From JBBIGV01 sp037447335 (GTDB lineage: Bacteria > Bacteroidota > Ignavibacteria > Ignavibacteriales > Ignavibacteriaceae): a stretch of DNA of 64,000 bases. The position numbers were made by a program, and so were the translations under genes. Positions within the stretch are counted from its first letter, which is position 1. The number at the start of each line of letters is the position of its first letter. Under the pieces are notes generated by a model, which saw only the letters and a list, made by a program, of their open reading frames with translations, was not told the DNA's origin and ran no database searches. Where the stretch lies: contig JBBIGV010000009.1 in NCBI GenBank assembly GCA_037447335.1, positions 1-64,000 of the forward strand, read 5' to 3'. Positions 17,797 through 27,020 of this stretch are shown piece by piece.

Positions 17797-20407
17797 TGTT
17801 GACTTTCTTTTTTAATTCCTGAAGCTTGTTCAGCGCTTCGAGTGGTGTCAGGCTATTGATCTCGATATTTTTTATTTCACCCCTTATCTGATCATCTTTT
17901 ATTTCAAACATGTTGAGCTGGTTGTCATTTTCAACGGAAAGTTTCTTTAACTTTTCCTTTTTAATTTCGTAGGGAGTTAATTCTTTGCTTTCAAGATTTT
18001 CGAGCACTTCCTTTGCACGATTAGTAACAAACTGCGGAAGACCTGCCATTTGTGCAACCTGTATTCCATAACTGTGATCTGCCCTGCCCGCGCTTACTTT
18101 GTGCAGGAATATCACTTTGTCACCATATTCACGAACTTCAACTTTATAATTCTTTATACGGGGGAATATCTCTGCCATTTCGTTTAGCTCATGGTAGTGA
18201 GTTGCGAACAAGGTCTTGGCTGAAACCGATGGATTTTCATGCAGATATTCAGTGATAGCCCACGCAATTGATATTCCGTCGAAAGTGCTTGTACCCCGTC
18301 CGATCTCATCAAGCAGGATAAGGCTTTTAGAAGATGCATTGTTCAGAATATTTGCGGCTTCCTGCATCTCAACAAGAAAAGTACTTTCGCCGGCGGCAAT
18401 ATTATCACTTGCGCCGACACGGGTAAATATTCTGTCAACCAATCCGATTTTTGCTTCCTTCGCAGGTACAAACGAACCAATCTGGGCAAGCAATACAATC
18501 AGCCCGACCTGCCTGAGATAGACTGATTTACCTGCCATATTAGGACCGGTAAGAATGATAATCTGGTCTTGTTCATTATCCATTTTACAATCATTCGGTG
18601 TGAACTTGTCACCCGGAGGTAAAATACGCTCTACAACCGGATGCCTTCCACCAATTATATGTAGTTCATCATCTTCGCTGAGTTGAGGCATCACGTAATT
18701 ATATTGTTCGGCACACTCAGCAAATGAAAGAAAGCAGTCGAGCATTGCAATAAGTTTTGCATTTTTCTGGATGGGTTCTGTTTCTGCGGCTACAGTCAAT
18801 CTTATTTCATTAAATAGCTGCGACTCAAGTTCATAGATATTTTCTTCTGCATTAAGGATTTTATCTTCATACTCTTTCAATTCCGGCGTAATAAATCTTT
18901 CAGAATTTACAAGCGTTTGTTTTCGGATAAAGTAATCAGGAATTTTATCCTTGTTCGCATTGCTTACTTCAATGTAATAGCCGAATACTTTATTGTAACT
19001 TACTTTGAGAGACGAAATACCCGATTTTTCGCGCTCAGTTTTCTGAAGATTGGCAATCCAGTCTTTTCCATGAATTGCTATATCACGCAACTCATCCAGT
19101 TCAGGGCTGAAGCTATTCCTGATAACACCGCCTTCAGCTAAATTTAACGGCGGGTTATCAACAATGGACTGGTCAATTTTTTGAATGAGCGAATCGAGAG
19201 GAGAAATTTGTTTGCAGATATTCTGAAGAGTATCAACCTCTGTATCAAGAAGAATATTTTTTACAGGGGTTAATTTCTTGAGAGAAAATTTTAATGCAAC
19301 AAGCTCACGTGGATTAGCTCTGCCCGTGCAAACCCTGGAAATCAATCTCTCTAAGTCTCCGATCTCTTTTAGTTCTGCAAGAATTTTTTTTCGGATATTC
19401 TTCTTCACAAATAATTCTCCTACACTTTCAAGGCGTTTATTTATTGGTTCGGATTTACGCAGCGGTGCAGATATCCATTTTTTTAGCAGTCTTGCTCCCA
19501 TTGGAGTTTCTGTTCTATCAAGAATTGAAATCAGTGAACCTTCTCTGCCTCCATCGTGCATTGAAAATGTTATTTCAAGATTTCTTCTGGTAGCAAAATC
19601 CAGTGACATATATTCGGAAGTATTGTATGAAGAAATGCTGCTCAGATGTGAAAGATTTGCTTTTTGTGTATCCTGTAAGTAGTTAAGCACAGCTCCTGCA
19701 GAAATAAGCCCGTTTGTTAACCCTTCAACGCCAAATCCTTTAAGTGTAACTGTTTTGAACTGCATAAGTAAAACTTCGCGGGCATAATCGAGATTAAAAA
19801 TCCAGTCATCAAGTTTGGTAATTCTTAAACCTGAATTCACTTTTTGAATTATCGGGACAAGCGTATCCTTTTCTCTTTTTGCAATAAGAATTTCGGATGG
19901 TGCAATTGTTTCGAGCTGCTGTGGGATTTGTTCAACCGGAATTTCAAAAGTATAAAACTCGCTGGTTGAAATATCGCAGAAGGAAATACCTGCTGCTTCA
20001 TCCTTTGTAAAGATTGCCAACAGATAGTTGTTTTTTTTATGATCGAGCAGTTTGTCGGAAAGTGTAACGCCCGGAGTAACAACTTCAATTACTTCTCTTT
20101 TAACTATACCTTTGGCGAATTTAGGATTTTCAACCTGCTCGCAAATTGCAACCCGGTAACCGGCTCTTACAAGCTTCGGCAGATATGAATCAATAGCATG
20201 ATGTGGAAAACCGGCAAGAGGCACTTCACCCGCCGCACCGTTTGAGCGCTTTGTAAGTGTAATCCCGAGCACTTTTGAGGTAGTTTTTGCATCTTCTTCA
20301 AAAGTTTCAAAGAAATCCCCTATCCTGAACAGAAGAATTGTATCAGGATTAGCTTCTTTTATCTTATAATATTGTGCCATTAAAGGCGTTTGTTGGGGTG
20401 CGCTCAT
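17786..20407 (-). CDS. mutS: DNA mismatch repair protein MutS
   Basis: An 873-residue, full-length MutS. The N-terminal mismatch-binding domain has the Phe-x-Glu reader motif in RIGDFFETFEEDA. The connector, core, clamp and ATPase domains follow in order; the ATPase has Walker A GPNMAGKSVYLRQ, Walker B LILLDEIGRGTSTFDG and the ATHYHEL signature. It recognises base mismatches and small loops and recruits MutL. The C-terminal helices include a LEALNKLQELKKK dimerisation-type stretch. First gene of a leftward operon with the DUF1684 lipoprotein and DAHP synthase; divergent from a histidine kinase gene across about 157 bases. Confidence 0.97.
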   Translation of the reverse strand: MSAPQQTPLMAQYYKIKEANPDTILLFRIGDFFETFEEDAKTTSKVLGITLTKRSNGAAGEVPLAGFPHHAIDSYLPKLVRAGYRVAICEQVENPKFAKGIVKREVIEVVTPGVTLSDKLLDHKKNNYLLAIFTKDEAAGISFCDISTSEFYTFEIPVEQIPQQLETIAPSEILIAKREKDTLVPIIQKVNSGLRITKLDDWIFNLDYAREVLLMQFKTVTLKGFGVEGLTNGLISAGAVLNYLQDTQKANLSHLSSISSYNTSEYMSLDFATRRNLEITFSMHDGGREGSLISILDRTETPMGARLLKKWISAPLRKSEPINKRLESVGELFVKKNIRKKILAELKEIGDLERLISRVCTGRANPRELVALKFSLKKLTPVKNILLDTEVDTLQNICKQISPLDSLIQKIDQSIVDNPPLNLAEGGVIRNSFSPELDELRDIAIHGKDWIANLQKTEREKSGISSLKVSYNKVFGYYIEVSNANKDKIPDYFIRKQTLVNSERFITPELKEYEDKILNAEENIYELESQLFNEIRLTVAAETEPIQKNAKLIAMLDCFLSFAECAEQYNYVMPQLSEDDELHIIGGRHPVVERILPPGDKFTPNDCKMDNEQDQIIILTGPNMAGKSVYLRQVGLIVLLAQIGSFVPAKEAKIGLVDRIFTRVGASDNIAAGESTFLVEMQEAANILNNASSKSLILLDEIGRGTSTFDGISIAWAITEYLHENPSVSAKTLFATHYHELNEMAEIFPRIKNYKVEVREYGDKVIFLHKVSAGRADHSYGIQVAQMAGLPQFVTNRAKEVLENLESKELTPYEIKKEKLKKLSVENDNQLNMFEIKDDQIRGEIKNIEINSLTPLEALNKLQELKKKVNSDA

Positions 20408-20564
20408 TTAATTTAACTTCTATTCAAAAGGCAAAAATACCTCAATACCATTAGAATATCAAAAGCAGAAAAGCGGATAGTCCGGTAATTTTTGACCAGC
20501 CCGAAGTATTTGCCCTGAGCAAAAATATTTCAGATATAATATTTATATTGAATTAGATTAAATT

Positions 20565-22331
20565 ATGAAAATGAACAAAGATAAACGCTTGAGATTGTTG
20601 TTCGGAGCAGGAACTATTCTTGTTTCGATTATTTTCATATTTGCGGTGCTTAGTATATATGACTATACCTTAAGCGATGTAAAAAAGACACATCAATTGC
20701 AGCAGATGGAAATGGCAAAAACTGCTGCCTCAGGAATATCGATTCATCTTAACATGCTTAAAGAAAATTTGGAGCTGCTTTTGGAATATCCGGGCGCGAA
20801 GGCACTGGTTTTTAATTCTGTTAAAGAGGGTGTAAATTTTCTTTATAATCATTATTCAGATAAAATTATCAAATCGGTTTTTCTTCTCGATTCTTCAATA
20901 GCTTTAATTTATTCGAAAGGTCTTGCTCCTCCTTTACAGAGAATTGATGCAGCCGGCATCGTATCAAATTATACAGATGGTAATGTATGGGTTTCTTCAA
21001 TTGAATCGAATATTTACGATGATATTGAAAGTGGCTTATCTTTTATGATGTTGATCCCTTTGTTTGATAGTGCCGGCGAAAATGAAAGCAGCGTTAAAGG
21101 TTATGCAGGATTTCTTGTTGATTTCGATTTATTAATACGAAAGTATGTTGCATCTTTAACATTGGGCGAAGGCGATTTTGCATGGGTTATGGATGGGAGA
21201 GGCAGGTTAATTTATCATCCCCGCCACGAAGATATGCTGTTAAGAAGCATTAACCAGGTTACTTCTGACTGTCATTCATGTCATAATTCTTTTGATGTTC
21301 AACGAAAGATGATTGCAGGTGAAGCAGGTATTGATGAGTATATTATTAGTGATGAGCCGCCGAAAGTGATGGCTTATTTCCCGCTAAGTTTTGGAAATGA
21401 AAGATGGATACTGGCAATATCAACTTTTCTTCCGAATGTTACGGAAAATCTTAAGGAAAAATTTTCTCTCTTTTTTGGATTGGGGGTTATCATTTTGATT
21501 GTTATTATTTCGCTGGGTGCATTACTTTATACTACTAATGCAAAAAGATTAAAAGTTGAAGAGGCTAATAAGCTGTTAGAACAACGACAGATATTTCAGG
21601 AACAATTAAATCATGCAGCCAAACTGGCTTCCATAGGCGAGCTTGTTGACAGTGTTGCTCATGAAATAAATACTCCGCTAAGTGTTATTACCTCACATAT
21701 TGATGCCTTACTGCTGCAGGAAAAACATTTTACCGATAATAAGGAAGACCTGTCAATTATTAAAAATCAGACCAAAAGAATAAGCAAATACACAAAAAGT
21801 TTATTAACTTATTCACAGCGGCTGCCCTTTGAACCAAAACAGGATAATATAATACGCACAATTGAAGATTGCCTTTATCTTCTGTCGGCAAGATTTAAGT
21901 CAAAGAAAATTAAAGTAAAAAAGATGTATCTGCCCAAACTTCCGGGAGCAGTCTTTGACAAAGGACAGATTGAACAGGTGATTATTAACTTATTGAATAA
22001 TTCGATTGATGCTGTTGATCATAATGGTGAAATAGAAATTGTTGTTGAAGCAATTTTAAAAGGTAATTCTCAAAACATATATAATGAGACTGATTACTTA
22101 ACTATTTCAATAAAAGATAATGGCACCGGTATAAGTAGTGAGAATATTGAAAAAATTTTTGAGCCATTCTTTTCAACAAAAACAGGCATAGGAACAGGAC
22201 TGGGTCTATCTATATCAAAAGCCATTATAGTAAGGCACAGGGGTAAGATCGAAGTGAAAAGCGAACCGGATAAATTTACACTCTTCAAAATCTTTCTGCC
22301 TTGTAATTCAGTGGAGCAATCGAATGAATGA
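20565..22331 (+). CDS. Membrane histidine kinase with periplasmic CxxCH haem-type motif
   Basis: A 588-residue kinase. Transmembrane segments lie at about 9-30 and 301-324, enclosing a ~270-residue periplasmic sensor that looks like a double Cache domain (membrane-distal part up to about 160, then DFAWVMDGRGRLIYHPR). The sensor has one CxxCH, Cys236-His-Ser-Cys239-His240, a c-type haem attachment motif. The cytoplasmic part has HisKA with His366 in SVAHEINTPLS and an HATPase with NLLNNSIDAV, DNGTGI and FEPFFSTKTGIGTGLGLS. It overlaps the NtrC-type regulator by 8 bases. With Rieske, cytochrome b and multihaem cytochrome genes next door, a redox or gas-ligand sensor is the likely role (inference). 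Confidence 0.85.
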   Translation: MKMNKDKRLRLLFGAGTILVSIIFIFAVLSIYDYTLSDVKKTHQLQQMEMAKTAASGISIHLNMLKENLELLLEYPGAKALVFNSVKEGVNFLYNHYSDKIIKSVFLLDSSIALIYSKGLAPPLQRIDAAGIVSNYTDGNVWVSSIESNIYDDIESGLSFMMLIPLFDSAGENESSVKGYAGFLVDFDLLIRKYVASLTLGEGDFAWVMDGRGRLIYHPRHEDMLLRSINQVTSDCHSCHNSFDVQRKMIAGEAGIDEYIISDEPPKVMAYFPLSFGNERWILAISTFLPNVTENLKEKFSLFFGLGVIILIVIISLGALLYTTNAKRLKVEEANKLLEQRQIFQEQLNHAAKLASIGELVDSVAHEINTPLSVITSHIDALLLQEKHFTDNKEDLSIIKNQTKRISKYTKSLLTYSQRLPFEPKQDNIIRTIEDCLYLLSARFKSKKIKVKKMYLPKLPGAVFDKGQIEQVIINLLNNSIDAVDHNGEIEIVVEAILKGNSQNIYNETDYLTISIKDNGTGISSENIEKIFEPFFSTKTGIGTGLGLSISKAIIVRHRGKIEVKSEPDKFTLFKIFLPCNSVEQSNE

Positions 22332-23712
22332 AAATATAAAAATACTTGTAATTGATGATGAAGAAGATGTTTTGCGCGGATGCGGCAGAATTCTGGAAGC
22401 ACTGGGAAACAATCCTTTACTTTTTTCCGATCATAATGCTGCAATAAATATTTTTAAGGACGAAAATATTGATTTAGTCTTCTGTGATCTTTTAATGCCT
22501 GATGTTGATGGATTAAAAATGATTGAATTGTTTCAGAAACTTAACCCTTATGTACCGGTCATTATTTTTACAGCATACGGCACAATAGATAGAGCAGTAG
22601 CGGCTATGAAAGCCGGTGCATTTGATTTTATAGAAAAACCATTCGACTCTGCTCAAATTGATATTGTGATACAAAAGGCGTTTCGACACAGGAATCTCTA
22701 TCTCGAAAGAGATAATCTTCTGAAGCAGCTTGAAGAAAAATTCAAATTTGATAATATCATTGGCAAAAGCATTCAAATGAAAAAAGTTTTTGAGATGACT
22801 GAAAGCGTTTCAAAAACAAATGCAAATATTTTTATTACGGGCGAAAGCGGAACAGGTAAAGAATTAATAGCGCGCAGTATACATGCTCACAGCATCAGAA
22901 AAACAAAAGCATTCGTTCCTATTAATTGCAGCGCCTTTCCGGAGTCACTTTTTGATTCAGAAATTTTTGGTTATGAAAAGGGAGCTTTTACAGGAGCAGA
23001 ACAAAGGAAAATCGGATTGCTTGAATATGCTGACGGCGGAACGTTTTTTATGGATGAGGTTTGTGAACTTCCGCTAACTCTACAATCGAAATTATTAAGA
23101 GCAATTCAGGAGAAGAAATTGCGCCGGGTAGGAGGGAATGATCTGATTGATATTGATGTAAGGTTTATTTCTGCAACAAATGAAAATATTGAAAATGCGC
23201 TCCAATCCCAGAAGTTGAGAGAAGACCTTTATTACCGTTTGAATGTTATTAACATCCACCTTCCGCCACTTCGTGAAAGAAAAGAAGATATCAGATTGTT
23301 GGCAGAGCATTTTCTTCAAAAAGCTTCTCAGAGATTAAATAAAAATGTTTATCGTTTCACTGATGATGTAATTGATATTTTTGAGAATTGCAAATGGCAG
23401 GGGAACATCCGTGAGCTTGAAAATGTGATAGAGCGTGCCGTTACCATCACTAAAAGTGAAAGCATTACTCCATACGATTTACCGCAATACATGACTCAGC
23501 AAAGTAGTGGTTCGCTTTCATTTGATAATCTGAAACTTGCCGATGCAAAACAGAAAACAATTGAATCAGTTGAAAAAAAATATCTCCTTCATCTATTAAA
23601 AAAGTATAACGGGCAGGTAACAAAAATGTCTGAAGAAGCAGGCATGACCAGACGGAATATACATCGTTTGTTAAAGCAGTATAATTTTAATCCTGCCGAT
23701 TACCGCAAATGA
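22324..23712 (+). CDS. NtrC-family sigma-54-dependent response regulator
   Basis: A 462-residue regulator with all three domains intact: receiver (IDDEEDVLRG, phospho-acceptor in VFCDLLMPDVDG, switch Lys in FIEKPF), AAA+ domain (Walker A GESGTGKE, sigma-54 contact loop KGAFTGAEQ, RVGGND), and a Fis-type helix-turn-helix at the C-terminus (EEAGMTRRNIHRLLKQY). The upstream haem-type kinase overlaps it and is the obvious partner. The following 242-base gap leads to the Rieske gene, a likely target, but I could not recognise a clear sigma-54 -24/-12 promoter there. Confidence 0.92.
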   Translation: MNENIKILVIDDEEDVLRGCGRILEALGNNPLLFSDHNAAINIFKDENIDLVFCDLLMPDVDGLKMIELFQKLNPYVPVIIFTAYGTIDRAVAAMKAGAFDFIEKPFDSAQIDIVIQKAFRHRNLYLERDNLLKQLEEKFKFDNIIGKSIQMKKVFEMTESVSKTNANIFITGESGTGKELIARSIHAHSIRKTKAFVPINCSAFPESLFDSEIFGYEKGAFTGAEQRKIGLLEYADGGTFFMDEVCELPLTLQSKLLRAIQEKKLRRVGGNDLIDIDVRFISATNENIENALQSQKLREDLYYRLNVINIHLPPLRERKEDIRLLAEHFLQKASQRLNKNVYRFTDDVIDIFENCKWQGNIRELENVIERAVTITKSESITPYDLPQYMTQQSSGSLSFDNLKLADAKQKTIESVEKKYLLHLLKKYNGQVTKMSEEAGMTRRNIHRLLKQYNFNPADYRK

Positions 23713-23954
23713 AAATTCAGCAAAACATGTGAATTACAATTTCTCACTCTCTCTTCTGCTTATAATTTATTTACTTATAAAGACTTACAGACTAATGATA
23801 AAAATTCTATGTGAATTCAAAGTCTCACTCTGTTTAAACTTACATATATAGAATCAACATCACAGTTTGAAAATTTTCATTAATTAAACATTTCTGATTT
23901 ATCATTTACGACGGTACGGTTTTCTCTTAACGCTGCTTAAAAACGGAAACAGCT

Positions 23955-24425
23955 ATGAGCGAATTTTTATCCGGTGTTAAAAATGAAAAAAAAGAATTAA
24001 ACACACGGCGCGGGTTCATAAAATGGCTGCTTGGGTTTGGACTTACGGGGTTTTGCGCATCTGTATTTTATCCTGTCGTTATGTATCTGAAACCACCTGA
24101 TCAGAGAGAAATTGAAGTATCCAGTGTATCAGCAGGTAGTTTAAGCGACTTCGAAGTGGAATCTTCAAAAATTATTCGATTTGGTAATAAACCTGTACTT
24201 GTAATTAAAACTGAAGACAATGATTTCCGCGCCTTCTCTGCTATATGTACTCACCTTGATTGTACGGTGCAATATAGAAACGACTTTGGAGTGATATGGT
24301 GCGCCTGTCACAACGGTAAATTCGATTTAAACGGAAGAAATATATCCGGTCCTCCCCCGCGTCCATTGGATCCGTATTTAGTCGCAATTAAAGATGATGA
24401 AGTAATTATTTCAAAAAAAGATTAG
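23955..24425 (+). CDS. Rieske [2Fe-2S] subunit of a cytochrome bc/b6-type complex
   Basis: A 156-residue protein. The N-terminus has a twin-arginine element RRGFIKWLLGFG followed by a membrane anchor to about residue 48, typical of Tat-exported Rieske subunits. The cluster motifs are CTHLDC and CACHNG, giving two Cys and two His ligands and the disulfide Cys pair; SGPPPRPL follows as the Pro loop. It transfers electrons from quinol to a c-type cytochrome. It is followed 9 bases later by cytochrome b, as in green sulfur bacteria and relatives. Confidence 0.93.
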   Translation: MSEFLSGVKNEKKELNTRRGFIKWLLGFGLTGFCASVFYPVVMYLKPPDQREIEVSSVSAGSLSDFEVESSKIIRFGNKPVLVIKTEDNDFRAFSAICTHLDCTVQYRNDFGVIWCACHNGKFDLNGRNISGPPPRPLDPYLVAIKDDEVIISKKD

Positions 24426-24434
24426 TAACAAGAA

Positions 24435-25514
24435 GTGAAAAAAATATTTAACAAAATCTACGATTGGCTTGATCACAGAGTGGATATTCAAAATGTAATT
24501 CAGTTCATCGGAAAAAAATACGTGCCTATCCACAGCCACTCGGTGTGGTATTACTTCGGTGGTGTTTCATTATTTCTGTTCATTATTCAGGTTATAACCG
24601 GAATACTGCTTCTGTTTTATTATAAAGGAAGTGCTGACTATGCATTCGAGAGCATTCAGTTCATTATGTCCAAAGTTAGTTTCGGATGGTTAATTCGTTC
24701 AGTTCATACGTGGGCAGCAAATCTTTTTATACTGTCAGTATTTATACATATGTTCAGTGTATTTTTTGCAAGAGCTTACAGAAAACCACGCGAGTTAACA
24801 TGGGTAACCGGTGTGCTTTTGTTTTTTCTTTCTTTGGCGTTTGGCTTCAGCGGTTATTTATTGCCGTGGAATCAATTAGCCTTCTTTGCTACGAAAGTAG
24901 GAACTGACATAGTTGGTTCGGTGCCAATTATAGGTGAACCTTTAAAAATATTTTTAAGAGGTGGTGAAGATGTAACAGGGGCGACTCTTTCAAGGTTTTT
25001 CGGATTTCATATCGCACTATTTCCGGGCTTATTTACCCTTCTGCTTTTAATTCATCTCGCACTGGTTCAAAGGCAGGGGATGAGTGAACCGGTTGAAGTT
25101 GAAAAACTAAAACCCGCTGAGAAAAAAACTATGCCCTTCTTCCCAAATTTTTTACTGCGTGATCTGTTGTTGTGGTTAATAGTGTTAAACGTACTTGCTG
25201 TTCTTGCTGTATTTTTTCCTGCCGAACTTGGTGAAAAAGCTGACCTATTAGCCCCGGCGCCTGCCGAAATAAAACCTGAATGGTATTTCTTATTCATGTT
25301 TGAAACATTGAAATATATACCTGCAAAAACTCTTTTCATTGACGGCGAAGTGCTCGGTATACTTCTTTTTGGAATTGGCGGTGTTTTATGGTTGTTAGTT
25401 CCTTTTTGGGATAAGAAGAGTTCTAAAGGATTGCGGAACCGAACCATAACTTACATTGGCATTTTTGCAATCATATTTATTATCACATTAACTATTATCG
25501 GCTTCATATCATGA
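24435..25514 (+). CDS. Cytochrome b of a bc/b6f-type quinol oxidase complex
   Basis: A 359-residue membrane protein starting at GTG, with about eight transmembrane helices. Haem ligands are seen as His pairs: helix B SVHTWAANLFILSVFIH (14 apart) and helix D FHIALFPGLFTLLLLIH (15 apart, the spacing of the b6 type). The quinol-site PEWY motif is present in IKPEWYFLFMFE, in the part equivalent to subunit IV, so b6 and subunit IV are fused. It takes electrons and protons from quinol and works with the upstream Rieske protein. The stop overlaps the next gene's start (ATGA), so the multihaem cytochrome is probably the complex's electron acceptor. Confidence 0.93.
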   Translation: MKKIFNKIYDWLDHRVDIQNVIQFIGKKYVPIHSHSVWYYFGGVSLFLFIIQVITGILLLFYYKGSADYAFESIQFIMSKVSFGWLIRSVHTWAANLFILSVFIHMFSVFFARAYRKPRELTWVTGVLLFFLSLAFGFSGYLLPWNQLAFFATKVGTDIVGSVPIIGEPLKIFLRGGEDVTGATLSRFFGFHIALFPGLFTLLLLIHLALVQRQGMSEPVEVEKLKPAEKKTMPFFPNFLLRDLLLWLIVLNVLAVLAVFFPAELGEKADLLAPAPAEIKPEWYFLFMFETLKYIPAKTLFIDGEVLGILLFGIGGVLWLLVPFWDKKSSKGLRNRTITYIGIFAIIFIITLTIIGFIS

Positions 25515-26962
25515 ACAGAATATTTTTAATGCTGCTTTTGTTTGTAAGTCTTAGCTCAATTAATGTTACGGGACAAGCCGCCAAAAATGACCAGTGCTTT
25601 ATTTGTCATGAGGCAATAGGGGATAAAACTGCGCAACTGTACCCGAAAGATGTTCACTTCAAAAAAGGAATTTCCTGTGCCGGCTGCCATGGTGGCGATA
25701 GCAGGCTCGAAGATATGGAGGCTTCGATGGATCGAAATAAAGGATTTATCGGTGTACCCAAAGGAAATAAAATTTCCGATGCCTGCATCAATTGTCATTC
25801 AAATGAAAAAACGATGAAAGGTTATAACTCCAATCTCCCAACTGATCAGTTCGATAAATTGACAAAAAGTGTACACGGTAAATTATCAACTACAGGCGCC
25901 GAACTGATCGTTCAGTGCATAACCTGCCATGATATTCATCAAATAAGATCTGCTAATGACCCTTCTTCTACTGTTTATTCTGTAAATATTCCAAAAACTT
26001 GTTCCAAATGTCATAACGATGCAGTTTTTATGAGAACTTATAATCCGGCTTTACCCGTTGATCAATATATTAAATACCGCACCAGTGTGCACGGAATGTT
26101 GAATGCAAAAGGAGATTCAAAAGCTGCTGATTGTAAAGACTGTCATGGAAGTCATGACATTAAATCTGCAACTGACATCAGATCGAAAGTATATCCGGTT
26201 AATCTTCCGAAAACCTGTGCAAAGTGTCATTCAGATAAAAAGTATATGAGCGGATATAAAATTCCAACCGATCAGTACGAAAAGTATTCTGAAAGTGTTC
26301 ATGGTATTGCATTACTGCAAATGAATGATCCCGGTGCACCGGCTTGTAATGATTGTCATGGTAATCATGGGTCTTCGCCGCCGGGTGTAGAATCTATATC
26401 GAAAGTATGCGGAACCTGCCATGCTTTAAATGCTGAGCTGTTTTCAAACAGTGTTCATAAAGCAGCATTTGACAAACACAACTATCCCGAGTGTGAAAGC
26501 TGCCATGGAAATCACGAAATAATTACCGCAACCCATGAATTGATAGGGATTAATGAAGGCTCATCATGCATTAACTGTCATAAGGAAAAGGATGACCCGG
26601 GCTTTCAGGCAGCAGATTTGATGAGAACTTTAATTGACAGTCTTGATGCCCAAAATGAATTTGCAGCCAAATTAATTTATGAAGCCGAGCAAAAAGGAAT
26701 GGAAGTTTCTGAGGCAAAATTCCTGTTAAGAGATGTAAAACAATCGAGGTTTGAAGCGCGTACGCTCGTTCACTCATTCGATACTACTAAGTTTAATGAA
26801 GGAGTGAGACGGGGCTTGTCTATCGCGGCAGAGGTTAGCGGCGAGGCAAAAGGCGCAGTTGATGAATATTATTTCAGAAGATTCGGGCTTGTTGTTTCTT
26901 TTATTCTGATCAGTGTTCTTATAGTTGGTTTGTATTTTTATATAAGAAAAATTGAAACTTAA
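25511..26962 (+). CDS. Membrane-anchored 11-haem c-type cytochrome
   Basis: A 483-residue protein with a signal peptide (about 1-21) and a C-terminal transmembrane helix (about 456-478), so the haem domain is periplasmic. Eleven CxxCH motifs are visible: CFICH, CAGCH, CINCH, CITCH, CSKCH, CKDCH, CAKCH, CNDCH, CGTCH, CESCH and CINCH. A repeating SVHG/SVHK element probably supplies distal His ligands. It resembles multihaem cytochromes of the NrfH/cytochrome c3 type. Coupling to cytochrome b (4-base overlap) suggests it replaces cytochrome c1 or carries electrons away from the complex. The real partner is unknown. Confidence 0.9.
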   Translation: MNRIFLMLLLFVSLSSINVTGQAAKNDQCFICHEAIGDKTAQLYPKDVHFKKGISCAGCHGGDSRLEDMEASMDRNKGFIGVPKGNKISDACINCHSNEKTMKGYNSNLPTDQFDKLTKSVHGKLSTTGAELIVQCITCHDIHQIRSANDPSSTVYSVNIPKTCSKCHNDAVFMRTYNPALPVDQYIKYRTSVHGMLNAKGDSKAADCKDCHGSHDIKSATDIRSKVYPVNLPKTCAKCHSDKKYMSGYKIPTDQYEKYSESVHGIALLQMNDPGAPACNDCHGNHGSSPPGVESISKVCGTCHALNAELFSNSVHKAAFDKHNYPECESCHGNHEIITATHELIGINEGSSCINCHKEKDDPGFQAADLMRTLIDSLDAQNEFAAKLIYEAEQKGMEVSEAKFLLRDVKQSRFEARTLVHSFDTTKFNEGVRRGLSIAAEVSGEAKGAVDEYYFRRFGLVVSFILISVLIVGLYFYIRKIET

Positions 26963-27020
26963 GGAGTTATTATTTCCTGCAAGTGATTGAAACTACTTAT
27001 CAAATTAAGCAGAATAGAAA

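Noticed and set aside
23713..23954. Sigma-54 promoter for the Rieske operon
   Set aside because: I looked for TGGCAC-N5-TTGC and found no convincing match on the plus strand; not claimed.
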